Positions 7,055-15,026 of a stretch of 18,572 nucleotides of DNA are shown here, piece after piece. How positions within the stretch are numbered: position 1 is the first letter of the stretch; every line of letters starts with the position of its first letter. The notes under the pieces are model-generated. The model saw nothing but the letters and a program-made list of their open reading frames with translations. It was not told the origin of the DNA and searched no databases. The DNA lies in contig JAMDDL010000068.1 in assembly GCA_023488645.1 (NCBI GenBank), forward strand, positions 1-18,572, in the 5' to 3' direction. The translations under genes were made by a program, and so were the position numbers. Origin of the DNA: Actinomycetota bacterium (GTDB lineage: Bacteria > Actinomycetota > Humimicrobiia > Humimicrobiales > Humimicrobiaceae).

Positions 7055-9115
7055 ATGGAAGAATTAAAAATAGCTTTAGTTGGAAGCCCGAACTCGGGAA
7101 AAACAACTATTTTTAATAATCTGACAGGTTCAAGACAGCATGTAGGTAATTATCCAGGCGTTACCGTTGAACATAAATCAGGTCTTAAAAAATACAAAAA
7201 TCATAAAATTTTCTTTACTGATTTACCCGGAATATATAGCCTGACTGCTTATTCTGAAGAAGAAATCATTACTAGGGATTATATAATTAATGAGAAACCT
7301 GATATCGTATTAAACATAATTGATGCTTCAAACCTTGAGCGAAACCTTTATCTCTCAACGCAGCTTATTGAACTTCAAATTCCATTAATATTTGTTTTTA
7401 ATATGTTTGATTATTTTGGAAAAAGCGGCAGCCATTTAAATGACAGTCTTCTGTCTAAACTGCTGGGAGGACCAATAGTCTTTACTGTAGGAAATAAAAA
7501 TAAGGGAACAAATGCTTTACTTGAAGCCATAATTAATTTTGATAAAAAAATTTTCAGTAAAAAAATAAATATTAATTACAGCGATGAAATAGAAAATGAA
7601 ATTATTAAAATTAAGGAAGTCCTGGCAAAAGAAAATTTAAGCTTAAAAACCTTACCGGATTTAAGATGGCTGTCAGTTAAAATTCTTGAAGAAGACAAAA
7701 TAGTAATTGAAAGCCTGAAAAATATGATGATAGCGGAAAATTTTCAGAAACTTTCAGCAATATCTGATGCTTCAATAACTCATATAAAAAATATAATGAG
7801 ACAATCTCCGCAAATACTCATTGCTGAAGCAAGATACGGTTTTATTAAAGGAGCCTTAAAGGAATCCCTGAATAGCAGGAAAGAAAATAAAGAGCTTTTA
7901 ACCGATAAAATAGACAATATACTTATAAACAGATATCTCGGCCTTCCGATTTTTGCCTTAATAATATGGATAATGTTTCAGATAGTGTTTAAGCTTGGAG
8001 ATTATCCTGTAAACTGGCTTAGCTATGGCTTTTCAAAACTTGCTAATTTATTAAATAATATCATCCCTTCCGGATTATTAAAATCGCTGCTTGTAGACGG
8101 GATAATTGGCGGTGTTGGAGGCATACTTGTTTTTACCCCAAAAATAATGCTTTTATTTATTTTTATAGCCTTTCTTGAGGACAGCGGCTATATGGCAAGA
8201 GCAGCATTCATAATGGACAGAATAATGCATAAAATAGGGCTTCACGGTAAATCTTTTATCCCCATGCTGATTGGTTTCGGCTGCAGTATTCCTGCATATA
8301 TGTGTACAAGAACCCTTGAAAATAAGAAAGACAGGTTAATAACCATGCACATAAATACTTTTATGAGCTGCGGAGGAAGACTTCCTATTTATATTCTTTT
8401 TGCAGGAATATTTTTTCCGAAAAATTCAGGTAATATAATTTTTTCAATATACATTACAGGTATTGTTATTGCAATTCTTATGGCTAAATTTTTAAGAGTA
8501 ACCAGATTTAAAGGTGAAACAGAACCCTTTGTAATGGAACTTCCTCCATATAGAATGCCCACGCTTAAAAGTGTTTCCATCCATATGTGGGAAAGAACAT
8601 GGCTGTACTTAAAAAAGGCAGGAACCATAATTCTTGCTATTTCAGTTTTAATGTGGTTTTTATTTGCATTTCCATTGTCAGATATAAATAAAAAAGCCGA
8701 TATCGAAAATTCTTATGCAAGTAAAATAGGACATTTTATTGCCCCGGTGTTCAAACCGCTTGGCTTTGACTGGAGGCTTTCTCTTGCATCCCTGTCAGGA
8801 ATTGCAGGCAAGGAAGTTGTTGTATCAACCATGGGCACACTTTTTAGTTTGACTGCTGAAAAATCAGGTTCAGGTCAGACAAATAAAACAGGAACTTCCG
8901 GTGAAATTAAAAGTATTATAGCGCAGACCTATAATCCATTAATCGGGTATACTTTTATGCTGTTTTCAATGTTATATTTCCCATGTATAGCAGCCCTTGC
9001 GGTTTTTCAAAGAGAAGCAGGGTTTAAGGAAATGTTATTCCAGGTTAGCTTTACTTTAACTATTGCCTGGATTCTGTCTTTTGCAGTTTTTCAGATTGGG
9101 AGGATTTTTATTTAA
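7055..9115 (+). CDS. feoB: FeoB, Fe2+ transporter with N-terminal G domain
   Basis: The 686-residue protein has the full FeoB plan. The GTPase domain shows G1 GSPNSGKTT (10-18), G2 GNYPGVTVE (31-39), G3 DLPG (56-59) and G4 NMFD (116-119). The G5 region reads VGNKNKG (145-151) rather than the common SA motif. A helical spacer follows to about residue 290, then a membrane part beginning near GLPIFALIIWIMF. It includes the Cys-bearing gate motif GFGCSIPAYMCTRTLENKKDR near residue 407 and GIAGKEVVVSTMGTLF near 582. It moves ferrous iron across the inner membrane under anoxic conditions. The ribosome site is weak. The Cys-rich gene begins 1 bp after the stop, implying translational coupling. Confidence 0.97.
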   Translation: MEELKIALVGSPNSGKTTIFNNLTGSRQHVGNYPGVTVEHKSGLKKYKNHKIFFTDLPGIYSLTAYSEEEIITRDYIINEKPDIVLNIIDASNLERNLYLSTQLIELQIPLIFVFNMFDYFGKSGSHLNDSLLSKLLGGPIVFTVGNKNKGTNALLEAIINFDKKIFSKKININYSDEIENEIIKIKEVLAKENLSLKTLPDLRWLSVKILEEDKIVIESLKNMMIAENFQKLSAISDASITHIKNIMRQSPQILIAEARYGFIKGALKESLNSRKENKELLTDKIDNILINRYLGLPIFALIIWIMFQIVFKLGDYPVNWLSYGFSKLANLLNNIIPSGLLKSLLVDGIIGGVGGILVFTPKIMLLFIFIAFLEDSGYMARAAFIMDRIMHKIGLHGKSFIPMLIGFGCSIPAYMCTRTLENKKDRLITMHINTFMSCGGRLPIYILFAGIFFPKNSGNIIFSIYITGIVIAILMAKFLRVTRFKGETEPFVMELPPYRMPTLKSVSIHMWERTWLYLKKAGTIILAISVLMWFLFAFPLSDINKKADIENSYASKIGHFIAPVFKPLGFDWRLSLASLSGIAGKEVVVSTMGTLFSLTAEKSGSGQTNKTGTSGEIKSIIAQTYNPLIGYTFMLFSMLYFPCIAALAVFQREAGFKEMLFQVSFTLTIAWILSFAVFQIGRIFI

Positions 9116-9116
9116 A

Positions 9117-9416
9117 ATGGAAAAAATATGGCAATTAATAATAATAATTTTTGCCGTTTCTGGTGCTGTTGTTTATTTTATCCTTGATATTATAAAAAGT
9201 ATCAAAGGCAAACAAACTGCATGCAGTGCATGCGTTTCTGAAAAACAGGATAATGCCGGTAGTTCAGAAAATTCCTGCAGTATTCAAAGTATAAATTTAA
9301 AGGTTAACTCTATCAACAATCCATGCAGTTCATGTAGTTTATCTAACTTATGTCAGAATGCTGCTGAAGAAAAACCTGCAAAGGATTTAAAAAAGAAAAA
9401 AATTATGCAAAAATAA
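9117..9416 (+). CDS. FeoB-associated Cys-rich membrane protein
   Basis: From the ATG at 9117, MEKIWQLIIIIFAVSG starts a 99-residue protein with one membrane segment (about 5-25), a short basic stretch, six cysteines (36, 39, 54, 70, 73, 79) in CSAC, NSC, PCSSC and NLC contexts, and a Lys-rich tail. This matches the FeoB-associated Cys-rich family, though it is longer than the usual 50-70 residues. A longer reading from 9063 would overlap feoB by 53 bp. The 9117 start is preferred because GGGAGG (9098-9103) lies upstream and the membrane segment begins directly. The role is not established; iron handling at the FeoB exit is the usual guess. Confidence 0.85.
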   Translation: MEKIWQLIIIIFAVSGAVVYFILDIIKSIKGKQTACSACVSEKQDNAGSSENSCSIQSINLKVNSINNPCSSCSLSNLCQNAAEEKPAKDLKKKKIMQK

Positions 9417-9431
9417 TTTAATAATTAATGG

Positions 9432-9881
9432 ATGGTGATTTTTTTGACAGAGCTGTCTCATTGCCTTGAAGATTATCTTGAAGCAATTTATATAATAGGT
9501 ATCAAAAAGAAGGTTGTAAGAGTTAAGGAAATTGCAGAGTTTCTTGATGTTAAAACTCCTTCTGTCGTTGACGCCATGTCTAAACTCTCTGAAAAAAATC
9601 TGATAAACCATGAAAAATATGGATATTTAAATCTTTCGGATGAAGGCATCAGAATTGCAAAAAATATTTATAAAAAGCACAGACAGATTTACAGATTCTT
9701 AAATGAAATACTTGGTATGGATACTAAAACTTCTGAAAAAGATGCATGCGGTCTTGAACATCATATGAGCAAGAATTCCATGGATAAAATGATAAAACTG
9801 ATGGAATATATTGATTCAAATCCTGAAAGCCATTCAAAATGGCTTATAAATTTTAATAATTTTATCGCAAAAAAGAAATAA
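9432..9881 (+). CDS. DtxR/MntR-family metal-dependent transcriptional repressor
   Basis: The 149-residue protein has an N-terminal winged helix (LEDYLEAIYIIG..., VKEIAEFLDVKTPSVVDAMS, GYLNLSDEG) and a metal-binding dimerisation domain, with no C-terminal SH3 domain. Aligned by eye with DtxR, the primary metal site keeps Cys106, Glu109 and His110 (DACGLEHHMS), the iron-type arrangement of DtxR C102/E105/H106. DtxR Met10 is replaced by Asp14, as in MntR. At the ancillary site His83 aligns with H79, but Tyr replaces E83 and Glu replaces H98. Placement within the feo operon argues for Fe2+-dependent autoregulation through the site at 6582-6600. Start: ATG 9432; GTG 9435 or TTG 9444 would trim the N-terminus by 1 or 4 residues. 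Confidence 0.92.
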   Translation: MVIFLTELSHCLEDYLEAIYIIGIKKKVVRVKEIAEFLDVKTPSVVDAMSKLSEKNLINHEKYGYLNLSDEGIRIAKNIYKKHRQIYRFLNEILGMDTKTSEKDACGLEHHMSKNSMDKMIKLMEYIDSNPESHSKWLINFNNFIAKKK

Positions 9882-9916
9882 TAAAAAAAATTAAATTATT
9901 TAAGGGAGGGGTTAAT

Positions 9917-11119
9917 ATGAACATTAAGGTGAATGATAATGTTACCTGGGTAGGTAAAGTAGACTGGGAACTTAGAAAATTTCATGGTGAGGAGTTATCC
10001 ACTTTTAGAGGTTCATCCTATAATTCTTATCTTGTCAGGGATGAAAAAACTGCACTGATTGACACGGTATGGATGCCTTTTTCAAAAGAATATATTGAAA
10101 AATTATCTGCAGAAATAGAACTGGACAAAATAGATTATGTAATTGCTAATCATGCTGAAATGGATCACAGTGGCGCTCTTCCTGCCTTAATGGAAAAAAT
10201 TCCGGGAAAACCTGTTTACTGCACTCAAAATGGCATAAGATCATTAAAAGGTCATTACCACAAAGACTGGAATTTCATAGCAGTTAAGACCGGTGATAAA
10301 TTAAGTCTGGGCAGGAAAGAACTGATTTTTATTGAAGCTAAAATGCTGCACTGGCCGGACAGCATGTTCACTTATCTTAGCGGAGATAATATTTTGTTCA
10401 GTAATGATGCTTTTGGACAGCATTTTGCAAATGAAATGATGTTTAATGACCTGGTTGATGAGCATGAACTTTATGAGGAGGCAATCAAATACTATGCAAA
10501 TATCCTTACTCCATTTGCAAATTTTATCGAGCAAAAAATTAATGAACTTTTAGATTTAAAACTTCCGGTAAACATGATTTGTCCAAGTCATGGTATAATT
10601 TGGAGAAACAACCCCATGCAGATTATTAATAAATATCTTGAATGGGCAAGGGCATATCAGGAAAATCAGATAACTGTTGTTTATGATACCATGTGGAACG
10701 GGACAAGGCAGATTGCGGAAACAATTATCGATGGAATCAAATCAAAAGATAAGAAAGCAGACATCAAGCTTTATAATTCAGCCAGGCATGATATCAATAC
10801 CATCATAACTGAAATTTTCAAATCAAAAACAGTTCTGATTGGATCTCCAACTGTAAATAGGGGAATTCTTATTTCAACTGCTGCTCTGATTGAATTCATA
10901 AAAGGTTTAAAATTTAAGAATAAAAATGCAGCAGCATTTGGAAGTTTCGGCTGGAGCGGCGAATCTGTAAAAATAATTACTGAAGAGCTTGCTGAAGCAG
11001 GACTTGAAATTCTTAATGAAGGCATAAAGATTCAATGGCATCCTGGCTCAGAAGACCTGATAAAAATCTTTGAATACGGCAGGGATTTGGGAGATAAAAT
11101 AAAGGAAATAGCACCTTAA
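9917..11119 (+). CDS. fprA: Flavodiiron protein (A-type flavoprotein, FprA-like)
   Basis: The 400-residue protein joins a metallo-beta-lactamase-fold diiron domain (about 1-248) to a flavodoxin domain (about 250-400). All six expected iron ligands are visible: His79, Glu81 and Asp83 in HAEMDH, His145 (LHWPDSM), Asp164 (FSNDAFG) and His225 (PSHGIIW). The FMN loop is VYDTMWNGTRQIA (254-266), with SPTVNRG further on. Flavodiiron proteins reduce O2 to water and/or NO to N2O. No rubredoxin or flavin-reductase domain is fused, so a separate electron donor is needed. AGGGAGGGG at 9903-9911 is a strong ribosome site. It follows the regulator by 35 bp, so it is most likely the last gene of the feo operon. 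Confidence 0.95.
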   Translation: MNIKVNDNVTWVGKVDWELRKFHGEELSTFRGSSYNSYLVRDEKTALIDTVWMPFSKEYIEKLSAEIELDKIDYVIANHAEMDHSGALPALMEKIPGKPVYCTQNGIRSLKGHYHKDWNFIAVKTGDKLSLGRKELIFIEAKMLHWPDSMFTYLSGDNILFSNDAFGQHFANEMMFNDLVDEHELYEEAIKYYANILTPFANFIEQKINELLDLKLPVNMICPSHGIIWRNNPMQIINKYLEWARAYQENQITVVYDTMWNGTRQIAETIIDGIKSKDKKADIKLYNSARHDINTIITEIFKSKTVLIGSPTVNRGILISTAALIEFIKGLKFKNKNAAAFGSFGWSGESVKIITEELAEAGLEILNEGIKIQWHPGSEDLIKIFEYGRDLGDKIKEIAP

Positions 11120-11121
11120 TC

Positions 11122-11185
11122 AATTTACATTTAAATTATGTCCATGTAAATTATGACCACAACAGCAGCAGTGATAAAACTGCTG
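11122..11185. terminator. Two consecutive hairpins between convergent fprA and UroD-like genes
   Basis: Hairpin one: AATTTACAT (11122-11130) pairs perfectly with ATGTAAATT (11144-11152) over a 13-nt loop. Hairpin two: CAGCAGT (11166-11172) pairs with ACTGCTG (11179-11185) over a 6-nt loop. Neither has a textbook U-tract on the plus strand, but two stems in a 102-bp convergent gap fit a bidirectional terminator. Confidence 0.45.
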
Positions 11186-11221
11186 GTTCATTATTTCACA
11201 AATTAAAAATTTTTGTAAATT

Positions 11222-12409
11222 TTATTCGCAGTATATTTTGCATGCTTCAGCAAAGTATTTAATATTTTGTATAGGAACATCCTTACCCAATGTATTAGAG
11301 GACCCCAATATAAGACCAGACTGTCTTCCGATATCCAAAACCCTATCTTTCACTTCCCTAAAGATATCTTCCCTGCTTCCGGAGGGAAATGTTTTCTGAT
11401 TACTCATGGTTCCCCAAAAAACAAGGTCATTTTTATATTTCTTAATAATATCATAAATATCCATTGTCTCGGGCTGGATAGGATGCAGGATATCCAGTCC
11501 GCATTCAATAAGATCGGGGATTATTTCAGAAATATTGCCGCATGAATGCAAGAATATGTACTTGTTATTATAATCTGATTTTATCTTCTGCCACAAACAC
11601 TTATAATAAGGCTTATAAAATTTTCTAAAAATTTCGGGACTGATCTGTAAACCATTTTGAGACCCAAGGTCATCATAAAAACAAAGAATATCCACACCTG
11701 CACTGATATTTTTCATTGAAAGTTCATCGACAAAAAAGGCAACTTTTTCAATTATCAATTTAATAAGTTCAGGATTATCATAATAATCATAGTAAATCCT
11801 TTCCCTGCCTCTTAAATAGTAACTCCATTCATAAAATGAACCAGAATAGGCAGAGCAAATCTTATCATTTGATTTTATGTGTTCAACATCCTTTTTAAAA
11901 AATTCGTAATCCTCTTCTTTTAAAACAGGTACAGGATAATTCCTTATGGCTTCCGCATCATTAACATTCTCTAGCGGAGATAAAAAAGCATGGTATTCCT
12001 CATTACCTTTCCATGGATAATAATAAAGCCCAAAACCATCAAAAAAACCGTCTGGAGGAATTGAGATGGAAATATAATATTCTGAATAATTAAAGTTCTC
12101 ATGTTTTGATAATGGTATTCCGCCAATCAGGTCGGTTTTTGAAACATTTTTTTTAAATGATACTGGCAGATACCCGGAAGCATCATTATGAATTCTGTCA
12201 GGATCTAAAGCCATCCAAATATCATAATCAAAATATTTTGCCAAAGACTCTTTTATACCCAAATCTTCTTTAAGCTTCTCTGCTAAACTCCATTGAATGC
12301 CTTTGCACGCTCCAAAATCCAGAAGCCATGGAATTCTTGTTGTTACTCTCTTATTAATTACATCAGAAATTATCTTTCTTGAATTTTTATGCAAAAACGA
12401 CATCATCAT
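11222..12409 (-). CDS. UroD/MtaA-family protein, H-x-C variant
   Basis: The 395-residue protein carries the C-terminal half of the UroD/methyltransferase fold: FYDDLGSQNGLQISPEIFRK (244-263), FLHSCGN (286-292), then GLDILHPIQPE (304-314) and FWGTMSNQ (331-338). His288 and Cys290 match two Zn ligands of MtaA/CmuA-type corrinoid methyltransferases. The position where these enzymes usually offer a third ligand (the GC or SHN turn before the last helix) reads GSSN (369-372). Methyl transfer or decarboxylation is therefore only inferred; true UroD (heme synthesis) is unlikely given the divergence and three copies. It starts ATGATGATG without a clear ribosome site, 10 bp after the previous stop, suggesting coupling. 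No corrinoid-protein gene is near. Confidence 0.85.
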   Translation of the reverse strand: MMMSFLHKNSRKIISDVINKRVTTRIPWLLDFGACKGIQWSLAEKLKEDLGIKESLAKYFDYDIWMALDPDRIHNDASGYLPVSFKKNVSKTDLIGGIPLSKHENFNYSEYYISISIPPDGFFDGFGLYYYPWKGNEEYHAFLSPLENVNDAEAIRNYPVPVLKEEDYEFFKKDVEHIKSNDKICSAYSGSFYEWSYYLRGRERIYYDYYDNPELIKLIIEKVAFFVDELSMKNISAGVDILCFYDDLGSQNGLQISPEIFRKFYKPYYKCLWQKIKSDYNNKYIFLHSCGNISEIIPDLIECGLDILHPIQPETMDIYDIIKKYKNDLVFWGTMSNQKTFPSGSREDIFREVKDRVLDIGRQSGLILGSSNTLGKDVPIQNIKYFAEACKIYCE

Positions 12410-12419
12410 AATTTATTAA

Positions 12420-13526
12420 TCAACAAGTACCATATTCTTTAATTTTTTCAATTATAAATTTATAAGTATCAAAATCTACATGATAAGGGATAGAATGATC
12501 AGAATGGGAAATATATTTTTTCTTCTTTGCATAATTAACTTTTAATTTGATTTCCTTATCAATTATATTCTTATCATTTGTGCTTAAAATCCTTGCATCA
12601 ATTCCACCTGTAAGCACGATTTTATCTCCATATTCATCGACAATTTTGTAAAAATCATTTCCTGCTTTTATTTCAATTGGATTAAGCCCCTTTATTCCTG
12701 CCTCAAATAAAAGAGGAAGTGCCTGTTTAACATTACCATCGGTATGGTAAATCATGTATTTACCCAGAGCATCAAATAGCTCTTTATGAAAAGGCATCAG
12801 TATCTCTCTATACATTTGGGGTGAGAAAAACAAACCTTTGTTATAGGCAATATCACCCCACACCCAGTAACCGTCCATTTTCATGCCAAGATTGTTTAAC
12901 ATTTCCATCATTTTAAAAGTTATACCAAGATTATACCTGAGCATTTCTTTTATCCACTCAGGATCTTCCGCCATTTTGAACAGTATATTGTCTGTTCCCA
13001 TAACTTCCCTGATACATTCATATGGTTCTCTGAATACAAGACACTTAAATTTTTCATTCTTAAGCGCTTTTTCATATTTCTGTTTTAAATGATTCATGTT
13101 CCTTATTCCAAACCATGAACCTGAAAGAGGCGGATTTGAATGCAGTCTCCATTCTTCTGCTTTATATAAATTTTTATATTTTTCCCAATCTTCCCTTGTT
13201 TTTATTGTATAATCTACAGGAAAACCAAGAACATCAGACATGCTGATAATGTTTTTATCATCCTTGGGTATTTTTAAGGTTTCACCATCAATGGTATAAA
13301 TGACCTTATAATCATTGTCTTCGCTTATCAACCTTTCCTTGAAACCAAATCTGGGATCAAAAAAGAAGTATATAATATCATGATCAAAATAATAATCCGG
13401 CTCATCACTATCCATCCCCTGTCTCTTCCATTTTTTGATAGTTTCACCCCAGTAATATTCGACAATGCCAACCCTGTCTGTTTTTTCTCCTTCGAAAGTA
13501 GCTTTTATTCTATCAACTGATTTCAT
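12420..13526 (-). CDS. UroD-like protein, H-x-D variant
   Basis: The 368-residue protein has UroD-like marks: RIKATFEGEKTDRVGI (6-21), GYWVWGDIAYNKGLFFSPQM (219-238), YHTDGN (260-265), GIKGLNPIEIKAGND (277-291) and GGIDARIL (307-314). Where Zn-dependent methyltransferases have H-x-C, this copy has His261-Thr-Asp263, so the usual Zn site is absent. A His-rich segment HSDHSIPYHVDFDTY (341-355) near the C-terminus may give other ligands. HTDGN-type proteins are common in anaerobes and unassigned. GGGGGAG at 13530-13536 (minus strand) supports the ATG. It leads directly into the H-x-C copy 10 bp away. The preceding 174-bp gap has a 9-bp inverted repeat (13623-13631/13656-13664) but no clear promoter. 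Confidence 0.83.
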   Translation of the reverse strand: MKSVDRIKATFEGEKTDRVGIVEYYWGETIKKWKRQGMDSDEPDYYFDHDIIYFFFDPRFGFKERLISEDNDYKVIYTIDGETLKIPKDDKNIISMSDVLGFPVDYTIKTREDWEKYKNLYKAEEWRLHSNPPLSGSWFGIRNMNHLKQKYEKALKNEKFKCLVFREPYECIREVMGTDNILFKMAEDPEWIKEMLRYNLGITFKMMEMLNNLGMKMDGYWVWGDIAYNKGLFFSPQMYREILMPFHKELFDALGKYMIYHTDGNVKQALPLLFEAGIKGLNPIEIKAGNDFYKIVDEYGDKIVLTGGIDARILSTNDKNIIDKEIKLKVNYAKKKKYISHSDHSIPYHVDFDTYKFIIEKIKEYGTC

Positions 13527-13700
13527 CCGCTCCCCCTATTAATCTTTTTTAAAAAGCATAATCATATCAATAAAATTAAACGTAGAATAAATTCAATTTG
13601 CTATAAGCAATTCGATTTCTATTGAATTATTCACCCTAATTTTATTTGAACTTTCAATAATTCAGATTTTTGACCAATTATTCACGAGAAATTAATAAAA

Positions 13701-14906
13701 CTAAATCAACACCGGAGTATTTTCTATGATATTATTCAACTTCAAACGATAATTGCTGTAATTTTTCCAACTGACATCAGGTGGAATAAAATGATCACCA
13801 AAAGGAATATAACCTCCGGCTTTTATCAACTCCTTTATTTCACCTAACTCTCTTTCCAGATCAACCTTCATGTTTACGTTGCCATCCCGAAGTATTGCTT
13901 TATTAAAACCGCCCATAATTATAAAATCCGGATTGTTTCTTCTTATTTTCAGTAAGTCATTTCCTGCCTGCTTTTCAAACGGAAGCATTCCTGTTACCCC
14001 TACATTTTTAAGCAAAGGTATTAAATTTTCTACAAAACCATCGGAATCAACAATTACATGTTTTATTTTCCTTGAGTTTAAAAAGCCGATAATCCTTTTA
14101 TAATAAGGAGCCATAAATTCATTAAAGATATCAGGGCTTATTAGCATTCCCTGTTTTCCTGATATATCTTCAAAAAAATAACCGAAATCAAAATCAGTAT
14201 ATTTTAGTAATTCTTCTGCAAAACTTATCCAAAAATTGCATAAATAAGAGTTTATCTTTTTTATAAAACCAGGATTATCGTAATACATCATAAAAAGCCT
14301 TACTTCTCCCATAAGATATCTCAGGCTTCCAAAAAATCCGCACGGATCTCCTAAAATACTTAATGGGTAATCCCTGTTCTTTGAACTTTTTATGGCTTCA
14401 TCAAAACCATTAAGGTATCTGGATTTCAAATTATTTAAATTAAGTCTTTCTTCAACAAGCTTATTCCAATCATTTTCATTCTTAATTGGAAAATCCAACC
14501 AGAATGGCATACACCTGTTATCCTTAAAGATTTTTTTCTTAATCCCGTCGGAGTCAATCAAAACCATTGTATCTTCTGTTTCTTCAAGAATTTTTCTTTC
14601 AAATCTTGGGGCAAACCATTGATTTACGGGAAGATATGTAAACCCCTTATCAAAATTAAATAGGGAAGCGATATCTCTTTCAAGATAAAGTCCTTCATCA
14701 AAACTTGATTCAGGCCATTGAAGTCCTGGACCAGCTATAACATCTCCGTATGTTCTGTCAGCAGGTATTCCGTAATTTTCTTCCAGTCCTTCTTTATACC
14801 ATCTCCTTATTGTTCCACCCCAGTAACCAAACTCCCACTTTATTGTTCTCGGACTTTTTTTAAAATTAATAACATTAAGAAAAATATCTCTTGAATTTAG
14901 ACTCAT
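13701..14906 (-). CDS. UroD-like protein, D-x-D variant
   Basis: From ATG 14906 the protein is 401 residues. A longer reading from a GTG at 14978 adds 24 residues with no family match and is rejected; AGAGAA about 5 nt before ATG 14906 supports the shorter form. Marks are WEFGYWGGTIRRW (24-36), YFFEDISGKQGMLISPDIF (243-261), VDSDGF (286-291), GMLPFEKQAGNDLLK (306-320), GGFNKAIL (332-339) and GDHFIPPDVSWKNY (370-383). Both putative Zn ligands are replaced (Asp287-Ser-Asp289). It resembles the H-x-D copy more than the H-x-C copy (WGETIKKW versus WGGTIRRW). Function unknown; substrate binding by the Asp pair and the conserved GDH-PP tail is inference. Confidence 0.83.
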   Translation of the reverse strand: MSLNSRDIFLNVINFKKSPRTIKWEFGYWGGTIRRWYKEGLEENYGIPADRTYGDVIAGPGLQWPESSFDEGLYLERDIASLFNFDKGFTYLPVNQWFAPRFERKILEETEDTMVLIDSDGIKKKIFKDNRCMPFWLDFPIKNENDWNKLVEERLNLNNLKSRYLNGFDEAIKSSKNRDYPLSILGDPCGFFGSLRYLMGEVRLFMMYYDNPGFIKKINSYLCNFWISFAEELLKYTDFDFGYFFEDISGKQGMLISPDIFNEFMAPYYKRIIGFLNSRKIKHVIVDSDGFVENLIPLLKNVGVTGMLPFEKQAGNDLLKIRRNNPDFIIMGGFNKAILRDGNVNMKVDLERELGEIKELIKAGGYIPFGDHFIPPDVSWKNYSNYRLKLNNIIENTPVLI

Positions 14907-14985
14907 TTTTAATTCTCTTCTGATTTTTTTTTCTTTTAAAATACTTTGGTTATCTGCAACATTTTTCCAAAAGATCACATAGTTT

Positions 14986-15010
14986 CTATTAATGTCTTTG
15001 TCTAACCTAA
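14986..15010 (-). promoter_or_regulatory. DtxR-box-like site sharing two blocks with the feo promoter
   Basis: On the plus strand CTATTAATGT (14986-14995) and TTGTCTAA (14998-15005) repeat the two blocks found at 6578-6587 and 6593-6600, with 2 instead of 5 bases between them. On the minus strand TTAGGTTAG, the left half of the IdeR consensus, begins at 15010, and 13 of 19 positions match over 14992-15010. It lies about 85 bp before the D-x-D UroD-like gene. Confidence 0.35.
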
Positions 15011-15026
15011 AAAAATTAATTATTCT

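Noticed and set aside
8389..8628. Minus-strand ORF within feoB and similar antisense frames elsewhere
   Set aside because: They lie wholly inside well-supported genes, have no family features, and are expected shadows in A+T-rich coding DNA.
9063..9116. Longer start of the FeoB-associated Cys-rich gene inside feoB
   Set aside because: It would overlap feoB by 53 bp. The ATG at 9117 follows GGGAGG and opens directly on the membrane segment.
11222..13526. Calling the UroD-like genes hemE (heme biosynthesis)
   Set aside because: Three divergent copies, variant active-site motifs and no other heme-synthesis gene in the window make true uroporphyrinogen decarboxylase unlikely.
13623..13685. Inverted and direct repeats (AATTATTCAC twice; TGAATTATT/AATAATTCA) as a CRISPR-like or mobile element trace
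   Set aside because: Units are only 9-10 bp, two copies each, all A/T-rich, with no spacer regularity; chance is enough.
14907..14978. N-terminal extension of the D-x-D UroD-like protein from GTG 14978
   Set aside because: The added 24 residues show no family match, and the ATG at 14906 has a better ribosome site and aligns with paralog starts.
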